Shown piece after piece: positions 1 through 7,074 of a stretch of DNA of 35,003 nt. The stretch is from an uncultured Ilumatobacter sp. (GTDB lineage Bacteria; Actinomycetota; Acidimicrobiia; Acidimicrobiales; Ilumatobacteraceae), in the NCBI GenBank assembly GCA_937905835.1, contig CALCXK010000050.1:1-35003 (forward strand), written 5' to 3'. The translations under genes were made by a program, and so were the position numbers. Below the pieces are notes generated by a model, which was not told the origin of the DNA, did no database searches, and saw only the letters and a program-made list of their open reading frames with translations. Every line of letters begins with the position of its first letter. Position 1 is the stretch's first letter.

Positions 1-84
1 CTGCCGACTTCTTCTTGGCTGCCGACTTCTTCGCTGCCGGGGCCTTCTTGGTGGCTGCCGACTTCTTGGTGGCTGCCGCCTGCT
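1..84. repeat. Degenerate tandem repeat encoding the Lys/Ala tail
   Basis: Imperfect units built on CTGCCGACTTCTT recur at 1, 19, 54 and nearby positions, encoding the SAAxKK-type tail of the phasin-like gene on the minus strand. The repeats are coding and continue beyond the left edge, so their number is unknown. Such tails commonly vary in length between strains. Confidence 0.7.
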
Positions 85-379
85 TCTTGTCGTTGGCCCC
101 GAGCTGCTCAGCGAGGTCTTCGAAGCGATCTTCCAATTCATCGAAACGTTCCGACATCCAGCCGACCTGCTTGGCAACTTCGCGCTGCACCGTCTCGGCG
201 ACCTTCTCGGTGGTTTCTTTGCCGCGCTCGATGAGTTGCCTGATGACCTTCTCGGCCTCACCCTTTTGCACATCGCCCGCCTTGACAAGCTTCTGGACGA
301 TTTTCTCGGCTTGTTTTCGTGTCGGCTCAGCAAATTGCATGCCAGCGTCGATCAGCTTCTGAAGAGGTGAAGTTGCCAT
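1..379 (-). CDS. Phasin-like / coiled-coil protein with Lys-Ala-rich C-terminal tail (3' end cut by window edge)
   Basis: Reading leftwards from the ATG at 379-377 there is an open frame of 126 codons running off the window, so the C-terminus is missing. Residues 1 to about 90 are charged, hydrophobic-patterned and predicted helical, with heptad-like E/K/L/V spacing (for example QKLIDAGMQF and ERFDELEDRFEDLAEQL). From about residue 98 the protein becomes a low-complexity run of AAxKK and SAAxKK units resembling histone H1 or AlgP/PhaF tails. This layout, a helical phasin-like domain plus a basic tail that could bind DNA, is typical of polyhydroxyalkanoate granule-associated phasins and of nucleoid-associated proteins. 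Sequence alone does not decide between these. It is divergent from nothing nearby; the HAD phosphatase upstream points the same way, 47 bp away. The family call is inference; the reading frame is secure. Confidence 0.75.
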   Translation of the reverse strand, partial: MATSPLQKLIDAGMQFAEPTRKQAEKIVQKLVKAGDVQKGEAEKVIRQLIERGKETTEKVAETVQREVAKQVGWMSERFDELEDRFEDLAEQLGANDKKQAAATKKSAATKKAPAAKKSAAKKKSA

Positions 380-426
380 ACCCCCAGCGTACTCGTCAGC
401 TGTTCCCACTTGGCTCGGTAGAACCC

Positions 427-1260
427 TCAGGCAAGAAGGAGTGCAGCGAGGGCAGCGAGATCCGGAAGGTCGAAGTTGATGACCAGACCGTCGAGGCCCG
501 CCAGGTCGTTCGCCGGGCCGTTCACCCCGGATCGGACCAGTGCGAAGCGGCAGCCGATTCGAACAGCCATGAGGCCGTCGGTCTCCGGCCGATCCCCGAC
601 CATCACCGCTGTGGCCGGGTCAAAGAGAGCCTCGTCAGTCGAAAGGTGCTGGGCGATTGCTCGGGCCATCGGGGCGTAGGGCTTGCCAGCAATCGTCGGT
701 ACGGCGTCACCGGCCGTCGCGACCGCAGCCAGAATCGAACCTCCCCCGGGTTCGAGGCCACGCGGTGTGGGGTACGTGCTGTCGGAGTTGGTACCGACGA
801 GTCGGGCGCCGGAGTGGATCGCAGCCGCGGCAGCCGCGAGCCGTCGATAGTCGAAATCGCGATGCAGCCCGACCAGCACCGCATCGAAGCCTCCATTCCG
901 GCCGTCAACGGTGCCGTCGTTGAGCACCGCAATTGCTCCGCTCGCTTCGACCGCCTCGACGATCCCTGGCCCGCCGGTGACCAGAACACGTTCGCCCGGC
1001 TGAACGAGAAGGGCTGCTGCGACCGACGAGCTGATGACGTCACCGACAGCTGGAATTCCGATGTCTTCCAGCGACGCCTCATGCTCGGCGATCATCGCTG
1101 CCGAGTTGTTCGTGACGAAGACGACGCGGCGGCCAGCGGCGCGGAGGGCGGCGATAGCTTCAACGGAACCTGGTATGGGTTCGTGGGCCAACCAAACCAC
1201 TCCATCAAGGTCGCACAACACAGTCTCAATCCCCTGGATGGAAACAGGCTCGACACGCAT
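427..1260 (-). CDS. HAD-superfamily subfamily IIA phosphatase (NagD-like)
   Basis: A 277-residue hydrolase of the NagD / 4-nitrophenylphosphatase type, which dephosphorylates small phosphometabolites such as sugar phosphates or phosphoglycolate; the true substrate cannot be read from sequence. The HAD motifs are in order: the nucleophile motif LCDLDGVVW (D17 and D19), motif II FVTNNSA at about 48-54, the motif III lysine in AGKPYAPM (K193), and the metal-binding VMVGDRPETDG (D223 and D228). A C2-type cap lies between motifs II and III, as expected for IIA members. Length is typical. I take the ATG at 1260, giving MRVEPVS; an ATG at 1287 in the same frame would add nine residues, overlapping only the upstream region of the divergent DUF1015 gene. 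Neither start has a clear Shine-Dalgarno sequence. Confidence 0.9.
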   Translation of the reverse strand: MRVEPVSIQGIETVLCDLDGVVWLAHEPIPGSVEAIAALRAAGRRVVFVTNNSAAMIAEHEASLEDIGIPAVGDVISSSVAAALLVQPGERVLVTGGPGIVEAVEASGAIAVLNDGTVDGRNGGFDAVLVGLHRDFDYRRLAAAAAAIHSGARLVGTNSDSTYPTPRGLEPGGGSILAAVATAGDAVPTIAGKPYAPMARAIAQHLSTDEALFDPATAVMVGDRPETDGLMAVRIGCRFALVRSGVNGPANDLAGLDGLVINFDLPDLAALAALLLA

Positions 1261-1296
1261 CTCGGTATCGTGGCAGATCACTGGCATGCTGGAGGA

Positions 1297-2478
1297 GTGC
1301 CCCGCTTCACTCCGTTCCCCGCACTGCGCTACGCCGATCGCCAGATCGACGACTTGATCGCTCCGCCGTACGACGTGCTCTCACCCTCCGATGTCGACGA
1401 CTTGAACAATCGGCATCGGTGCAACATCACTCACGTGGATGTCCCGCGCGAGTCCGACGGTGCCGGCCGCTACGAGCAAGCCGGCAAGGTACTGCGTGAG
1501 TGGATCGATGCTGGCGTGCTCGAGTACGACGATGCGCCGACGTTCACGATCTACCGGATGCGTTTCACCGATGCCACGGGCGCGGCCCGCGACATCGCCG
1601 GCGTGCTCGGTGGCCTCGAAGTCGTTGATGAAGGCTCCGGCGGCGTTCTGCCGCACGAACGAGTCACGCCAAAGGCCTCGACTGACCGCCTTGACCTGAC
1701 CCGTGCAACCGGGGCCAATATGTCGCCTGTGTGGGGTCTGTCGCTCGCCGATGGCCTGACCGACCTGCTCGCAGAGCCAGGCGAACTGCTGTCGTCGGTG
1801 ACGGTTGAAGGTGTCGAACACATCATCGAGCGCGTTGCCGACGCCGAGCGCGTTGCAGCGATTGCTACCAAGGTCGGTTCGGATGACGTCCTGATCGCCG
1901 ACGGCCACCATCGCTACGGCATCAGCCGGACGTTCCGTGACGAAGTACGCAGCCAAGGGCTTGCAGGGTCGCCTGCTGAAGACACGCTGGCATTCGTCAG
2001 CGAGTTGGTCGCTGACCAGCTCAGCGTCGAGGCCATCCACCGCCTCTACAGCGACATCTCGTTCGACGACCTCGTGGCTGCCCTCGACACGGCGTTCGAT
2101 CGCAGCGATGCCGGCACGCCGTCGGCTGCAACGTTGGCGGAGATGAACGAGCGGGGCGCACTGTGCCTCATCGGGCCAGATGGCAACGGCCAGTGGCTGA
2201 CACCGAAGGACGGTGCCTTCGATGGTGTTCGCTCACTGGACGGCGCCTGGCTTGAGCATGTCCTTGGCGACACGCCGCACAGCGTCACGTACCAGCACGG
2301 CGTCGATCACGTCGTCGAAGCAGCGACCGGTGGCCGAGCCATGGCTGCGGTGCTGATCCGTCCGGTGAGCGTTGCCGAAATCGAGCGCACCGCTCGCGAA
2401 GGGTTGCTGATGCCCCCGAAGTCAACGTTCTTCACGCCGAAGCTGCGCACGGGCCTCGTCGTCCGCAGCGTCACCTGA
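1297..2478 (+). CDS. DUF1015 family protein
   Basis: A 393-residue protein of the DUF1015 family (COG4198). Recognisable features are the N-terminal PRFTPFPALRY..LIAPPYDVLS block (residues 2-30), the family's conserved DGHHRY motif near 201-206, and a C-terminal segment ending LMPPKSTFFTPKLRTGLVV, which is also characteristic. The GTG at 1297 is chosen because it begins exactly at the family's usual N-terminus (VPRFTPF for MPRFTPF). The same frame stays open upstream to 319, but that part is antisense to the HAD gene and has no homology character. GGAGGA abuts the GTG and is too close for a standard ribosome-binding site. Some DUF1015 relatives have been linked to serine phosphorylation; I cannot confirm that activity here. 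It is divergent from the HAD phosphatase with a 36 bp gap. Confidence 0.88.
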   Translation: MPRFTPFPALRYADRQIDDLIAPPYDVLSPSDVDDLNNRHRCNITHVDVPRESDGAGRYEQAGKVLREWIDAGVLEYDDAPTFTIYRMRFTDATGAARDIAGVLGGLEVVDEGSGGVLPHERVTPKASTDRLDLTRATGANMSPVWGLSLADGLTDLLAEPGELLSSVTVEGVEHIIERVADAERVAAIATKVGSDDVLIADGHHRYGISRTFRDEVRSQGLAGSPAEDTLAFVSELVADQLSVEAIHRLYSDISFDDLVAALDTAFDRSDAGTPSAATLAEMNERGALCLIGPDGNGQWLTPKDGAFDGVRSLDGAWLEHVLGDTPHSVTYQHGVDHVVEAATGGRAMAAVLIRPVSVAEIERTAREGLLMPPKSTFFTPKLRTGLVVRSVT

Positions 2479-2503
2479 CTCAGCGATGGAGCGGGTGGCG
2501 TTG

Positions 2504-2860
2504 TCAAGCTGTCAACAATTCCGCCACCTGAGCGAACAGCGATCGCACGGTCTTGGCGCGACGGGCGGGTATGACACGTTCGGCAATCAGCTCGGTCCGG
2601 CTCTGTGTGGCCCCACCCGACCGGAAGAACCGGCGCTCGACTCTGCCGACGACCGCCACGTCAGCTCCGCTGACGAGTGTGGCTAAGACTGCGCTACTCG
2701 GTTCGTGTAGTGCCACTGGGACCGACGCGTTGACGGTGCGCCCGTCACGCTCGGTCGATGTCGAGACATCGAACTGTGCGACGTCGGTCCCGGCGGGCAG
2801 CGCTCGGACCACTGCGTCGTTGATGATCGTGCCATGGATGACGGCGAGATTGATATTCAT
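2504..2860 (-). CDS. Small single-stranded-DNA-binding-like OB-fold protein
   Basis: A 118-residue protein beginning MNINLAVIHGTIINDAVVR and continuing with a five-strand OB-fold pattern (QFDVSTST, TVNASVPVAL, DVAVVGRVERRFF, SRTELIAERVIPA), matching the SSB/PriB class. It lacks the Gly/Pro-rich linker and acidic DDxxPF tip of the replicative SSB. It is therefore probably an accessory or divergent SSB rather than the essential one. The ATG at 2860 is fixed by a near-perfect Shine-Dalgarno sequence, GGAGGAAACC, immediately upstream. In-frame codons further upstream (to 3001) lie in the promoter and the divergent gene and are not used. A TATGAT -10 box lies about 50 nt upstream. It is divergent from the TVP38 gene. 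DNA binding is inferred from the fold pattern only. Confidence 0.8.
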   Translation of the reverse strand: MNINLAVIHGTIINDAVVRALPAGTDVAQFDVSTSTERDGRTVNASVPVALHEPSSAVLATLVSGADVAVVGRVERRFFRSGGATQSRTELIAERVIPARRAKTVRSLFAQVAELLTA

Positions 2861-2870
2861 GGTTTCCTCC
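2861..2870 (-). promoter_or_regulatory. Strong ribosome binding site of the SSB-like gene
   Basis: On the minus strand the ten bases before the ATG at 2860 read GGAGGAAACC, an almost complete anti-Shine-Dalgarno match. It settles the start of the SSB-like gene against a longer frame open to 3001. Confidence 0.8.
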
Positions 2871-2911
2871 ACATGCGTTTGGTTCTGCTGTGGGGAGAGT
2901 CGGTACGGGAA

Positions 2912-2917
2912 ATCATA
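2912..2917 (-). promoter_or_regulatory. Putative -10 box for the SSB-like gene
   Basis: TATGAT on the minus strand, one mismatch from consensus. It would place the transcription start near 2905 and give a leader of about 45 nt carrying the strong ribosome-binding site. No good -35 hexamer is visible at 16-18 bp. Confidence 0.45.
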
Positions 2918-2940
2918 GAGCCGGCCTGTCACAGAGATCC

Positions 2941-3774
2941 ATGGACACAAAACCTGTCTCGCACCCGTTGACACGTTCCGGGTCCGGAAACTCTGTGACA
3001 CCCCTCGTTGCTGACGGTCGCATCAGAGACGAGACTGCTCCGGTGAACAACCGACGGATCTGGGTGCAGCGTTTCGTTGTCGTTGCGATCTGGACCACCG
3101 CGGTCGTGTTGTGGCGCAACTATCAGTCAGCCAATGACCTGAGCGCCACAGGCACGGCCCAGCAGTTCATCGAGAATGTCGGGAACGCCTGGTGGGGCAT
3201 TCTTGCCTTCGTCGGCGTCTACCTCGCCCGCCCAATCGTCCTCTTCCCCGCATCCGTGCTCACCATCGTCGGTGGGGTGTTGTTCGGTCCGGTCATCGGT
3301 GTCATCGCCGTGATCATCGGCGCCAACATGTCAGCCAGCATCGCGTTCGTTATCGGGCGCAGCCTCAACGCAAAGATTGACGACACCATCACGCTTGATG
3401 ACGACCAGCAGTCGTTTATCGGACGCTGGTCACAGCGAATGCGTGCCAACAGCTTCGAGACCGTCCTCCTGACACGCTTTCTCTTCCTGCCCTACGACCT
3501 GGTCAACTACGCGGCCGGTGCACTGCGCATCAAGTACGTCCCCTTCATCACCGCGACAGTAATCGGCTCGCTGCCGGGCACGATCTCGTTCGTGCTGCTC
3601 GGCGCATCACTCGACCGCGTCGACCAGGGCCTCGATGGCCTCAACCCCTACGCCCTCGTTGCCAGCGTCGTCATGTTCGTCGCCAGCCTCATGGTCGCGC
3701 GTACCCTCAAGCAGCGGAACAACACGGACGACACACACAGCGCCACGCTCCCTCTGGAACAGGAAATCCCATGA
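2941..3774 (+). CDS. TVP38/TMEM64 family membrane protein (VTT / SNARE-associated domain)
   Basis: A 277-residue integral membrane protein of the TVP38/TMEM64 (DedA-related) family. It has a hydrophilic N-terminus, then membrane segments around WVQRFVVVAIWTTAVVLW, WWGILAFVGVYLARPIVLF and the GGVLFGPVIGVIAVIIGAN block, with a final segment near YALVASVVMFVASLMVA. The VTT-domain signature is clear: GGxLFGPxxG, then a re-entrant-type segment ending in TRFLFLPYDLVNYAAGALRI, the family's FxLPxxxxNYxxG motif. These proteins act in lipid or solute movement at the membrane, mostly without a defined substrate. ATG at 2941 is taken as the start; GTG at 3043 (giving VNNRRIW) is a reasonable shorter alternative and ATG/GTG codons before 2941 lack support. 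Its stop overlaps the start of the next gene by 4 bp (ATGA), indicating translational coupling to the flavoenzyme. Confidence 0.87.
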   Translation: MDTKPVSHPLTRSGSGNSVTPLVADGRIRDETAPVNNRRIWVQRFVVVAIWTTAVVLWRNYQSANDLSATGTAQQFIENVGNAWWGILAFVGVYLARPIVLFPASVLTIVGGVLFGPVIGVIAVIIGANMSASIAFVIGRSLNAKIDDTITLDDDQQSFIGRWSQRMRANSFETVLLTRFLFLPYDLVNYAAGALRIKYVPFITATVIGSLPGTISFVLLGASLDRVDQGLDGLNPYALVASVVMFVASLMVARTLKQRNNTDDTHSATLPLEQEIP

Positions 3775-5183
3775 TCGGACATGACTCAACGAAGACCTAC
3801 AAGGCTGCGGTCATCGGCGCCGGTTCGGGCGGGCTGACCATGGCGGTCGGCCTGTCCAACTTCGGCCATGACATCGTCCTCATCGAGGGCGGCAAGGTCG
3901 GCGGCGACTGCACAAATGTCGGCTGTATCCCGTCGAAGGCCCTGCTCCACGCTGCGCTGGTTGGTGAAGACAACCCGCTCGGCTGGGTCCGTGCGAAGCG
4001 CGACGATCTTGCGCAACGCGAAGACCACGACATGCAAGAGCACGAGAAAATCCACCTCGTACGCGGCTGGGCGAAGCTCACCCCAAAGCTGGGCGAACAC
4101 CACGTCGTCATCGTCGACGGCCCCGACGGGCAGGTTGAGGTGCGTGCCGAGAACGTGATCGTCAGCGGAGGCTCCAAGCCGATCATCCTCCCGGTCGAGG
4201 GTCTCGGCCCGGAACGTGTCCTGACCAACGAGAACATCTTCGAAATGGAGTCAGTCCCCGACACGATCGTGTTGGTCGGCGGCGGCGTCATCTCGATCGA
4301 GATGGCCACAGCGTTTGGCGACCTCGGGAGCACCGTCCATATCGTCGAACTGGCCGATCGCCTCATGGGCAATGAAGATCCACTCGTGTCGAGCACGATG
4401 CAGAACGTCTTTGAATCTCGTGGGGTCCACGTGCACCTCGGCACCTCCATCAAGAAGTTCGACGAGTCCACACAGATCGCTCACCTCACGAACGGTGAGA
4501 CCATCGCCAGCGTCGACAAGGTCCTGATCGGGATCGGTCGTCGCCCGGCGCTCGCCAACCTCGGCATCGAAGAAGCCGGCGTCGAAAGCAGCAAGGGTGG
4601 CATTGTCGCCGACACTTGGGGCCGAACGTCGGTTGACGGGGTCTACGCCATCGGCGACATCACGGGCAACACGGCAACGACGCACGGTGCAAACTCGATC
4701 GCCCGTCGCACGATTCGCGCGATCGCACTTCCCCTCCCCAAAATCGCCAACCCACGGGTGATCCCAAATGCCGTGTACAGCCGCCCCCAGATCGCCTCGG
4801 TCGGCCTCACCCTTGCCGAAGTCGACGCCATGGCACCAGGCGGGCGCAAACGTTACGTGAAGCACCTCACGGACCTCGACCGCGGATTCACCGACGACCT
4901 CGAACACGGCTTCATCGCTGTCGACGTCGAGCGGTTTACCGGCAAGATCCTGCGGGCCGTCATCGTTGGGCCCAGTGCCGCGGAAATGATCGGCATGTTC
5001 ACGATCATGATCGACCACGGCATCGGCCTCCGGAAAATGTTCGGCACCGTCCATCCGTACCCCTCGTACTCGCAGGCCGTGGGTTTCATCGCCGACGAAT
5101 TCGCCACCGACACCTTCCGCAGCCTTCCGCAGGAGTGGTTCGCACTTACTCAGGCCAAGATCGCCAACCGCTTCAAGAAGTAG
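3771..5183 (+). CDS. FAD/NAD(P)-dependent pyridine nucleotide-disulfide oxidoreductase (MerA/Lpd-like, TVP38-linked)
   Basis: A 470-residue class I flavin disulfide reductase homologue. FAD is bound by GAGSGG (16-21). The redox-active pair sits in GGDCTNVGCIPSK (C47 and C52). A second Rossmann motif, VLVGGGVISIEMA, for NAD(P)H lies near 166-178, the second FAD motif YAIGDI near 293, and the dimerisation domain from about 345. At the C-terminus the usual HPTxSE of lipoamide and glutathione reductases reads HPYPSYSQ (428-435). Tyr430 therefore replaces the catalytic His and Gln435 replaces the partner Glu. Mercuric reductases also have Tyr there, but this protein lacks the C-terminal Cys-Cys pair of MerA. 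The natural substrate is unknown. ATG 3771 overlaps the TVP38 stop, so the two are made together, which suggests a membrane-associated redox function. Confidence 0.9.
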   Translation: MIGHDSTKTYKAAVIGAGSGGLTMAVGLSNFGHDIVLIEGGKVGGDCTNVGCIPSKALLHAALVGEDNPLGWVRAKRDDLAQREDHDMQEHEKIHLVRGWAKLTPKLGEHHVVIVDGPDGQVEVRAENVIVSGGSKPIILPVEGLGPERVLTNENIFEMESVPDTIVLVGGGVISIEMATAFGDLGSTVHIVELADRLMGNEDPLVSSTMQNVFESRGVHVHLGTSIKKFDESTQIAHLTNGETIASVDKVLIGIGRRPALANLGIEEAGVESSKGGIVADTWGRTSVDGVYAIGDITGNTATTHGANSIARRTIRAIALPLPKIANPRVIPNAVYSRPQIASVGLTLAEVDAMAPGGRKRYVKHLTDLDRGFTDDLEHGFIAVDVERFTGKILRAVIVGPSAAEMIGMFTIMIDHGIGLRKMFGTVHPYPSYSQAVGFIADEFATDTFRSLPQEWFALTQAKIANRFKK

Positions 5184-5340
5184 CTGGTCATCGACATCGG
5201 TGAGCGTGGTTTCGGTCCACCACGACGCGACTGACCGATGCCGACCACTTGGTGATCGAGCTGATCACTCCGGCCAACGAACACCGGCCTGTTGACGTAG
5301 CGTACTTCGAGGTCGATGAACAACCCGACGGACGGACGCC
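5184..5340. other. Non-coding stretch downstream of the oxidoreductase gene
   Basis: Apart from the hairpin at 5205-5224 I see no supported gene. Short frames on both strands are open here but show no family character, start signal or continuity with neighbours. It may hold the eroded 3' part of the adjacent hotdog pseudogene. Confidence 0.5.
5205..5224. terminator. Possible weak hairpin after the oxidoreductase gene
   Basis: CGTGGT and ACCACG form a 6-bp stem around an 8-nt loop, 21 bp past the stop codon at 5183. No T-run follows, so intrinsic termination is doubtful; it could still protect the 3' end. Confidence 0.3.
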
Positions 5341-5550
5341 TCACCGGCAGACTCCAAGGGGGTCGAACTGGCTGAAGTGCGTTGGCCCTTCAATCGGGGC
5401 ACCAATCAGGCCGAGTTTGTCGGCGGTGTCGCCGTCGTGCACGCTTGTCTGCCCGCCGATGTCTTACTCAGCCAGCATCTGCGCCGATGCCCGCATGGGG
5501 CCGACAAGTGAGACCGGAGTGTCAAGGCCATCGACCACATTGTGCCAGGC
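5341..5550 (-). pseudogene. Broken hotdog / MaoC-like protein gene remnant
   Basis: One minus-strand frame reads AWHNVVDGLDTPVSLVG, PMRASAQMLAE, then a TAA at 5466-5464, then DIGGQTSVHDGDTADKLG, LIGAPIEGPTHFSQFDPL, and a stop at 5343. The sequence is continuous in character across the stop and resembles the first domain of actinobacterial hotdog-fold (MaoC-like dehydratase or thioesterase-like) proteins, whose helix commonly carries an EGPTHFSQF-type motif. The TAA is one transition from a CAA glutamine codon. No start codon with a ribosome site lies upstream (the frame runs into the end of aroB), and the C-terminal half is missing. I therefore read it as a decayed fragment truncated at both ends. 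The family assignment rests on motif memory only. Confidence 0.5.
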
Positions 5551-5554
5551 ACCG

Positions 5555-6565
5555 CTACTGCAGTAGCCGAGACATTGCCGCACGAACCGGTGCTTCATCG
5601 ACGCTGGTGACGACTTCGACACCGTGTGGGCTGTCGAGGACGAAGGTCAAGCCGGTGAGCGCTTTCTTGTCGCGGTGCATCAGTGCGAGCAGTTCGTCGG
5701 CATCGAGGCCGGGCGGAGGCTGCGTCATCAGGTCGTACTCGCCAGCGACGACATCGCGATGCTGTTGGACTCGGGTGGCGTCGATACGACCCAACTCGAA
5801 CCCAAGTTCGGCGGCATAGATCAAGCCGATCGCCACTGCCTCGCCATGTGCGAGTTGGTGTCCGGTCGCGATTTCCAGCGCGTGGGCAAACGTGTGGCCG
5901 TAGTTCAGGATTGCCCGGCGCCCACCCTCACGCTCATCAGATGCCACGACCTCGGCCTTGATTTCAATGCAGCGGGCGACACGCTCTTCGAGGTCCATCG
6001 CGAGAAGATTGTCGCCGGTCAAGAAGTGATATTTCGCCATCTCGCCCAGGCCACATCGCATTTCACGGGGCGGCAGCGTGTCGAGGAAATCGAGGTCACA
6101 CAGCACTCCGGACGGCTGCCAGTAGGCCCCCACGAGGTTCTTGCCTTCGGGCAGGTTGACCCCGGTTTTGCCACCAATTGCCGCGTCGACCATGCCGAGC
6201 AGGCTGGTCGACACGTGCACGACAGGGATGCCACGGTGCCACGATGCTGCGGCAAACCCGGCGATGTCGGTGACCATGCCGCCGCCCACACCGATGACGA
6301 CATCGTGGCGGGTGAGGCCCATTGCTGCGAACCCACTCATCAGCGTTGCAATAGTGTCGAGTGTCTTCGCGCTCTCTCCCTGGCCGATGATGAAGGTGGT
6401 GATCTCGACTCCGGGCAGTTCGATCTCGTCGGGAATGCCGTCTTGCGTGACGACGGCGGCCCGCTGGGCCGTGGACGGGAGCAGTGTTGCCAGTTCGGCC
6501 ACAACGCCGCGACCAACAACGACCTCGTAGGAACGATCGGCGAGTGGGACGGTCAGCCGGCGCAT
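5555..6565 (-). CDS. aroB: 3-dehydroquinate synthase
   Basis: Second enzyme of the shikimate pathway: converts DAHP to 3-dehydroquinate using NAD+ and a divalent metal in the cytoplasm. The 336-residue protein has the NAD-binding IGVGGGMVTD (91-100), the substrate-binding GGKTGVNLPEGKN (131-143), and the metal ligands: Glu175 in GLGEMAKY, His224 in NYGHTFAHALE and His240 in AHGEAVAIG. Length is slightly below the usual 340-365 but no motif is missing. The start MRRLTVPLADRSYEV overlaps the end of aroK by 13 bp. It is the last gene of the alaS-to-aroB operon. In many actinobacteria pepP, efp and nusB follow aroB, but here only a pseudogene fragment follows before a convergent unit. Confidence 0.97.
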   Translation of the reverse strand: MRRLTVPLADRSYEVVVGRGVVAELATLLPSTAQRAAVVTQDGIPDEIELPGVEITTFIIGQGESAKTLDTIATLMSGFAAMGLTRHDVVIGVGGGMVTDIAGFAAASWHRGIPVVHVSTSLLGMVDAAIGGKTGVNLPEGKNLVGAYWQPSGVLCDLDFLDTLPPREMRCGLGEMAKYHFLTGDNLLAMDLEERVARCIEIKAEVVASDEREGGRRAILNYGHTFAHALEIATGHQLAHGEAVAIGLIYAAELGFELGRIDATRVQQHRDVVAGEYDLMTQPPPGLDADELLALMHRDKKALTGLTFVLDSPHGVEVVTSVDEAPVRAAMSRLLQ

Positions 6566-7074
6566 CGCAGCACCGCCTGGGCAACTTCGTTGATGCTGCG
6601 ATGATCGACCGACACGACAGCGTCGGCGACCTCTGTGTAGAGCGCTTCACGATCGGTGTACATCTGGCGGAGTATCCCCTCGGGGTCATCATCGAGGAGT
6701 GGACGGTGGACACCGTTCTTCACACGAGCGACGAGTAGATCGACGTTGGCGAGCAGCCACACCACATGGGCGTCGCTCTCGGTGAGTGCCGAGCGGTTGG
6801 CTTCGGCGAGTACCACGCCGCCGGCCGCGGCAAGCACCGCAGGCTCGCCGTCGCCGAGCATGGCGAGCAAGGTTTCAGTCTCGATCGCCCGAAATGAAGC
6901 CTCGCCGTCAGACGCCCAGATCTCGCGGACGGTGCGCCCCGTTCGTTCTTCGATGAGCTCGTCGGAGTCCAGCAGCGGACGGTGTAGTTGACGGGCGAGG
7001 ACGCGTCCGACCGACGACTTGCCGACGCCCATCATGCCGACGAGCACGATGTGCTTGCCCTCACAGACGCTCAC
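6553..7074 (-). CDS. aroK: Shikimate kinase
   Basis: Phosphorylates shikimate at O3 with ATP, the fifth step of the pathway. The 173-residue protein begins with a Walker A motif GMMGVGKS (13-20). It carries the LLDSDELIE segment (D36 and D38, magnesium and shikimate contacts), FRAIETE (R62), the shikimate-binding GG in AAAGGVVLAE (86-87; the family usually shows GGG), and the lid arginine in HRPLL (R125). The start at 7074 overlaps the aroC stop by 4 bp, and its 3' end overlaps aroB by 13 bp, so expression is coupled. Length is normal. Confidence 0.96.
   Translation of the reverse strand: MSVCEGKHIVLVGMMGVGKSSVGRVLARQLHRPLLDSDELIEERTGRTVREIWASDGEASFRAIETETLLAMLGDGEPAVLAAAGGVVLAEANRSALTESDAHVVWLLANVDLLVARVKNGVHRPLLDDDPEGILRQMYTDREALYTEVADAVVSVDHRSINEVAQAVLRCAG

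Noticed and set aside
1..84. Short repeats at the left edge considered as a CRISPR array
   Set aside because: The units are degenerate, without uniform spacers, and encode Lys/Ala repeats in frame.
319..1296. Open frame in phase with the DUF1015 gene upstream of GTG 1297
   Set aside because: It is antisense to the HAD phosphatase, the translation has no family character, and the DUF1015 N-terminus begins at 1297.
4251..5054. 267-residue minus-strand frame opposite the oxidoreductase
   Set aside because: Antisense shadow of a gene with complete flavin reductase motifs.
5249..5566. Plus-strand 105-residue frame in the gap before aroB
   Set aside because: No motif or ribosome site; the minus-strand frame over part of the same DNA reads as a known-looking protein, so this is probably its shadow.
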